Shown: positions 6,227 through 10,187 of the stretch, piece after piece
How the letters are laid out: each line of letters opens with the position of its first letter
Position numbering within the stretch: the stretch's first letter is position 1
Assembly (NCBI GenBank): GCA_029865445.1
Contig: JAOUGY010000120.1
Location: forward strand, 1 to 10,187
Direction of reading: 5' to 3'
DNA from: Acidimicrobiia bacterium
Lineage (GTDB): Bacteria > Actinomycetota > Acidimicrobiia > Spongiisociales > ZC4RG35
Length of the DNA: 10,187 nucleotides
Program-made: the position numbers and the translations under genes
Notes under the pieces: generated by a model
Told to the model about the DNA's origin: nothing
Seen by the model: the letters and a program-made list of their open reading frames with translations, nothing else
Databases searched by the model: none

Positions 6227-7849
6227 ATGACGAGAACCCACCGCGCGTTGCGACTCACGGCGTTTCGGCGCGTCGGTGAGAACCGCCGGCTACGCCGGTC
6301 GTTCATCTCGTTTCTCATGTTCTCGATCTCGGAGTTCGGAACCTGGGTCACGGTCCTCGTCTACGCGTACGCGGTTGGGGACGCCAACACCGTGGCTCTC
6401 GTCGCCGTGGCCCAACTCGTCCCGGCAGCGCTGCTCGCCCCGTTTCTCAGCTCGGCGTTGGAACGCCTCCCGAGGGCGACGGCCGCCATGACCGCCTACG
6501 GGTCGCAGGCCGTGGCGCTGGGTGCAACCGCTACCGCAATGGCCGTCGAAGCCGACCCGATCCTCACATTCACCCTCGCCGCCCTGGCGAATGTCACTGT
6601 CAGCATGGGCCGCCCCGCCCACAACAGCCTGGTCCCCGAACTGGTCGACGAGCCGAGCCATCTGGTCGCTGCCAACGTCGTCACCACGTCGATCGAGAAC
6701 CTGGGTGTTTTTGCCGGGCCGGCGTTGGCGGGGTTCGTCATGGGGCTGGCGAGTCCCGCCACCGCCCTGGCCGTGCTGGCCATCGGGCTCGCGTTGGGCA
6801 CTCTGGTACTCATCACGGTCCCGCGCCGGAGACACGAGCGGAGCACGGCCGAGGAGGACACCGGCGCGTCGGGATTCGTGCTCAAGCACCACAAGGATGC
6901 GACGCCGTTTGTCATCATCGGCTCTACGCATCAGATCGCAATCGGCGCGCTGGACGTGCTCATCGTCTTGCTCGCAGTCGACGTCCTCGGTGTCGGCGAT
7001 TCTGGAGCGGGCTACCTCAACGCCGCACTGGGCCTCGGTGGCGTCCTCGGAGGCATCGCCGCCGCATCGATCGTCGGCCGGACCAGGCTCACACCGGCGC
7101 TGGGCCTGGGTGTCGCTCTGCGAGCTTCATCCCTGCTGGCGATTGGTTTCCTGCCGGGGGCAGCTCTGTTCCTCGCAGGCGCCGGTGTCGGGACATCGAT
7201 TCTCGACGTGGCTTCCCGCACCCTGATCCAGCGCAGTGTGCCGGTGTCGGTGATGCCGCGCGTGTTCGGATTGGTCGAATCGGGCTCGATGTGGTCACTT
7301 GCACTCGGGTCGCTGGTGGCCGCTCCGCTCGCCACACTCGTCGGTATCCCGCTCGCCTTCTCGATCATGGGCCTCGTCCAACCCACCATCGCCCTGGTTG
7401 CCTGGCGGTGGTTACGGCGCAGCGAGCGGGCGGCTGTGGTCCACCTCGAAGCCCTCGAGACCCTCATGGCCGTCGAGTTGTTCGCCGAACTGGAACCGGC
7501 GTCGCTCGAGGCGCTGGCGCGGGTCGCCGAGCCCCAGGAGGCAACGGATGGTGCCGTCATCATCAAGGAAGGCGAAAGGGGAAACGACATGTGGATCGTG
7601 GAGTCGGGGCGGGTCGCGGTGACGAGGGAAGGACGGACCGTTCGATCTCTGGGCCGGGGAGAGGTGGTAGGCGAGATCGCCCTCCTCAGCGACCGTCTCC
7701 GGATCGCCACGGTCACGGCAGAGGAGAAGGTGAAGCTGCTCAGAATCGATCGCGACGGATTCATCGGCGCGCTGTCCACCAATCAGGCAACCAGCCGGGC
7801 CTTCCGGGAACTCGCTCTCTCCCGGACGACTGAGACTCTGGGAGAGTGA
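6227..7849 (+). CDS. MFS transporter with C-terminal cyclic-nucleotide-binding domain
   Basis: The 540-residue protein has two parts. Residues about 25-400 form a multi-helix major facilitator domain (likely 12 helices) of the MFS_3/EntS-like exporter type, with a basic N-terminus (MTRTHRALRLTAFRRVGENR) and the GRPAHNSLVPELV segment near the middle of the first half. Residues from about M414 to 530 form a Crp/cNMP-type beta-roll domain: ELFAELEP, AVIIKEGERGNDMWIVESGR, and a phosphate-binding cassette GEIALLSDRLRIAT (482-495). E483 and R492 of this cassette are at the positions that hold the ribose and phosphate of cAMP/cGMP in known binders, so ligand binding is plausible. The domain probably gates or tunes export from the cytoplasmic side. 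A weak Shine-Dalgarno (GGGGCAGG, 6215-6222) precedes the ATG. The stop TGA directly abuts the stop of the minus-strand ATPase gene, so the two genes converge with no spacer. Confidence 0.92.
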   Translation: MTRTHRALRLTAFRRVGENRRLRRSFISFLMFSISEFGTWVTVLVYAYAVGDANTVALVAVAQLVPAALLAPFLSSALERLPRATAAMTAYGSQAVALGATATAMAVEADPILTFTLAALANVTVSMGRPAHNSLVPELVDEPSHLVAANVVTTSIENLGVFAGPALAGFVMGLASPATALAVLAIGLALGTLVLITVPRRRHERSTAEEDTGASGFVLKHHKDATPFVIIGSTHQIAIGALDVLIVLLAVDVLGVGDSGAGYLNAALGLGGVLGGIAAASIVGRTRLTPALGLGVALRASSLLAIGFLPGAALFLAGAGVGTSILDVASRTLIQRSVPVSVMPRVFGLVESGSMWSLALGSLVAAPLATLVGIPLAFSIMGLVQPTIALVAWRWLRRSERAAVVHLEALETLMAVELFAELEPASLEALARVAEPQEATDGAVIIKEGERGNDMWIVESGRVAVTREGRTVRSLGRGEVVGEIALLSDRLRIATVTAEEKVKLLRIDRDGFIGALSTNQATSRAFRELALSRTTETLGE

Positions 7850-10187
7850 TCAGTCGATCGGCAGGTCACAGACCTCGACGACTCCCATTCGCTCGAACAT
7901 CGCCCGCCACTCGTCGTTGCCCACACCCAAGGCCGAGGCGGACCGGAGCGCCAAAGCGTGGTCGTAGGGCGGCCCGGTCGCCGCATGGTGTTCGATCGCC
8001 GCGACGATGAGGCGCTCGGCTCCCGCTCGGTCCCCGGCCAGCGCTTGGGCGTGGCTCCGGAGCCGGAACAAGTCGGGTCGATCACCCAGGTCTTCGAGGA
8101 TGGACTCGGCGGACGCGTGGTGGCGACCACTCAACGCGACTTCGACCTGACGAATCCGGGCTTCTCCGGCGAGGGCCGATGCGCCGATGGACTCGAAACG
8201 AGCGAGGGCATCCGCCAGCCGGTCCCCTGCCAGATCCAGATCGCCACGACGCTGTGCCAGCCTGCCCAGGTTCGACGTGGCGAGGGCCACCCCGATGGCG
8301 TAGCCCCGTTCTGCCCATGTCGCGTAGGCGCGGTCGAACAGTGCCTCGGCTTCCGCCCATCGCCCCTGGTCCGACCGGATCTCGGCGAGGTTGTTCTCGG
8401 CCGTCGCCACAATCACCACATCGCCGGCGCGGCCGGCAGCTTCCCGGGACCTCGAATAGAGGTCGGCGGCTTCGGCCCAGTCTCCGGAGTAGTACGAGTC
8501 GATACCGAGGTTGTTGAGCGCCTTTCCCGCTGCCGCCCAGTCGCCCAGCCCTTCGAAGATCTCCACCGCTTGGAGGGCGTGAACGCGGCCGGGCTCTCCC
8601 AACTGGGTGAGGTTGAGGGATAGGACGTAGCAAGCGTGCCCCAGATTGGACGGTGCCACGTCGGCCCCATCGATGACGTCGCGGCAGATCCGAGCCGAGC
8701 TCGCGAAGTCACCCTGCCGGTAGCGAATTCCGGCCAACATCATCGCTGCCTCGGCACCCAGGTCGCCCATCTCGGAGAGGATTCCGGCAGCACCGTCGAG
8801 ATCACCCCGCTTCTCGAGGAGCCGGGCACGCGCAACCGCTACATCGCCACGGCGCAGGGCCGGACCGACGCGGTCCGCGATGTCGAGACCGAACTCCGCC
8901 GCCTCGAAATCACCCGCGAGGTCTGCCGACCCGGCCAAATCGAGCGCCACACGAACGACGTCGCCTGCGTCCATCCGTTCGAGATGATTGGACGCCTCGA
9001 GCGCTCTTCTGAAGAACTCCACTGCTTCCCGCGGTGCCCACGAATCCGCGGCACGCTGCCCGGCGATCACCGAGTACTCCCACGCTTTGGCATGGTTCGA
9101 AGCTTCCGTGAAATGGAGTGACAACGACGCAGAGAACCTCGGGGCCCGGTGGCGGGCCCGTCTCTCGATCGCCTCCGCCACCGATCCGTGCACCTCCCGA
9201 CGACGACGATAGGGCAACCCCGCGTACGCCACCTCCCTGACCAGGTCCTGGTGGAACGAGACTCGGCCCATGTGTGAAACCGACATGAACTCACCAACCG
9301 CCGCCCACAAGTCGGGATCGTCAACCCCCTCACCGAGAGGTCCGAGAGCGTCGGCGAGGAGGTCCAGGTCGAACTCGTCCCCAAGAACCGAGGCGAAGCG
9401 AAGGAAGCGGCGCTCCCTTGGGCCGATCCGATCGACGCGGCCGGCTATGAGACGTTCCACGGTGTCGGGGATGTCGCCGGAAGCACCGGCAGCGGCCAAC
9501 TCGAGCGCAAAGAGAGGATTGCCTCCTGATCGTTCGGCGTGCGCAGTCGTCAGGTCGGGTGACAGGCCCGGAGCCGCGACATGAACGAGGCGGCGGGCCT
9601 CGTCGATGTCGAGAGGAGCCAGTTCCAAAACCTCGTTCGCCAGCTCCGGGTCCGACCGTGAAGCCACTATCCACAACCATGGTTGATCGGCCGTTCGCTC
9701 CATCATGATCTCCACGAGTTCGCGGGATGCCGGATCCATCCAGTCTGAGCCGTCGATCAGGACCAATACCGGCCCGGTGACGAGCTCGAGTGCCAGCTCG
9801 GCGAGGACGCGCCCTGTGGTCCGATTGACGAACCGCGGATCGAGGTCCTCGGTCTCGGGCGTAGGTGCGACCTTCGCCTCGGAAGCAGTAGCAATGAGCG
9901 GCAGCCAGGGACCAAGAGAGGGGGCGGACCGTTCCACGATTCGAGCCAGGGCCAGCCCGACTTCTTCCGCCGACGCTTCCAGGGGAATGCCGAACGCGGT
10001 CCTGACAAGCGTGCTCATGAGTCGGTACGGCGTCGTGCGGTCGTACTCCGACGCTCGCGCCACCACCACCCGGGCATCCGTCTCCGCGGCCGCGAACTCC
10101 TGCATCAGTCGAGACTTCCCGATGCCGGCAGGACCGACGAGTGCCACGACCGCTCCCCGGCCAGCCCGGCTCCTCGCCGACACGTCG
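7850..10187 (-). CDS. AAA/STAND-type ATPase with TPR repeats, C-terminal part of a probable class III cyclase-like regulator, cut by window edge
   Basis: The frame is open through the window end (codons GAC-GTG at 10186-10181), so the GTG there is probably internal and the gene is partial. About 778 residues are visible. They start in an AAA_16-type ATPase with Walker A GPAGIGKSR (around 10112-10138; K at 10117-10115) and Walker B VLVLIDGSDWMDPAS near 9754. A sensor-like IVASRSDPE, ERSGGNPLFALELA and the ERLIAGRVDRIGPRERRFLRFASVLG helical stretch follow. From about 9100 to the stop there are TPR-type helical repeats such as ALNNLGIDSYYSGDWAEAAD and NNLAEIRSDQGRWAEAEALF. This order is characteristic of actinobacterial proteins with an N-terminal adenylate/guanylate cyclase domain, and also of some LuxR-family regulators, which end in a HTH that is absent here. 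The Walker B second acid is Gly instead of Asp/Glu, so ATP hydrolysis may be slow or lost. It converges on the cNMP-binding transporter. Confidence 0.85.
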   Translation of the reverse strand, partial: DVSARSRAGRGAVVALVGPAGIGKSRLMQEFAAAETDARVVVARASEYDRTTPYRLMSTLVRTAFGIPLEASAEEVGLALARIVERSAPSLGPWLPLIATASEAKVAPTPETEDLDPRFVNRTTGRVLAELALELVTGPVLVLIDGSDWMDPASRELVEIMMERTADQPWLWIVASRSDPELANEVLELAPLDIDEARRLVHVAAPGLSPDLTTAHAERSGGNPLFALELAAAGASGDIPDTVERLIAGRVDRIGPRERRFLRFASVLGDEFDLDLLADALGPLGEGVDDPDLWAAVGEFMSVSHMGRVSFHQDLVREVAYAGLPYRRRREVHGSVAEAIERRARHRAPRFSASLSLHFTEASNHAKAWEYSVIAGQRAADSWAPREAVEFFRRALEASNHLERMDAGDVVRVALDLAGSADLAGDFEAAEFGLDIADRVGPALRRGDVAVARARLLEKRGDLDGAAGILSEMGDLGAEAAMMLAGIRYRQGDFASSARICRDVIDGADVAPSNLGHACYVLSLNLTQLGEPGRVHALQAVEIFEGLGDWAAAGKALNNLGIDSYYSGDWAEAADLYSRSREAAGRAGDVVIVATAENNLAEIRSDQGRWAEAEALFDRAYATWAERGYAIGVALATSNLGRLAQRRGDLDLAGDRLADALARFESIGASALAGEARIRQVEVALSGRHHASAESILEDLGDRPDLFRLRSHAQALAGDRAGAERLIVAAIEHHAATGPPYDHALALRSASALGVGNDEWRAMFERMGVVEVCDLPID

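Noticed and set aside
4612..6279. Long plus-strand open frame overlapping the second ABC gene and the repeat spacer
   Set aside because: It is Arg/Gly-rich with no recognisable domain, overlaps a gene with full ABC motifs, and runs through tandem repeats.
10181..10183. GTG as the true start of the ATPase/TPR gene
   Set aside because: The frame stays open to the window edge and the start would fall immediately before the Walker A motif, leaving no usual N-terminal part of the ATPase domain.

Overview
The window is GC-rich, gene-dense, chromosome-like DNA. Codon choice (strong G/C preference in third positions), GTG starts, signs of leaderless transcription and the protein families present all suggest an actinobacterium, perhaps an Acidimicrobiia-like lineage. 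That placement is an inference from style and family content, because no marker gene is present.

Left block (1-2343, all minus strand). From upstream to downstream it holds a TesB-like double-hotdog thioesterase, a small DUF4870 membrane protein, a small secreted protein of unknown family, a YCII-related 'DGPF' protein, and the first 54 or so codons of an ECF sigma factor cut by the window edge. A DGPF protein next to such a sigma factor is the known signature of the ECF42 group. The gap between the DUF4870 gene and the secreted-protein gene carries two inverted repeats. One is a perfect 13-bp stem whose arm overlaps the ribosome binding site of the secreted-protein gene.

Centre (2344-5971, plus strand). 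A 63-bp divergent spacer separates the thioesterase from two overlapping ABC exporter half-transporter genes. On both strands a TANNNT-type -10 lies exactly 6 nt before the start codon, so both genes may be leaderless. The two ABC proteins show complementary loss of catalytic residues. The first has Asp for the catalytic Glu and Tyr for the switch His; the second has a broken signature motif. This is the pattern of a heterodimeric exporter with one degenerate and one active ATP site.

Spacer 5972-6226. It is unusually repetitive: a stem-loop over the end of the second ABC gene, four copies of an 8-bp unit, then seven copies of a degenerate 7-bp CTGG-headed unit.

Right block (6227-10187). A plus-strand MFS transporter carries a C-terminal cyclic-nucleotide-binding domain with a good phosphate-binding cassette. 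It meets tail-to-tail, with no base between the stop codons, a large minus-strand ATPase/TPR protein. That protein resembles the C-terminal part of the class III nucleotidyl cyclase-ATPase-TPR proteins common in Actinobacteria, and its N-terminus lies outside the window. If the missing part is a cyclase, the pair would be a local second-messenger circuit in which one protein makes cAMP/cGMP and the neighbouring transporter senses it. This is the most interesting idea in the window and it remains a hypothesis.
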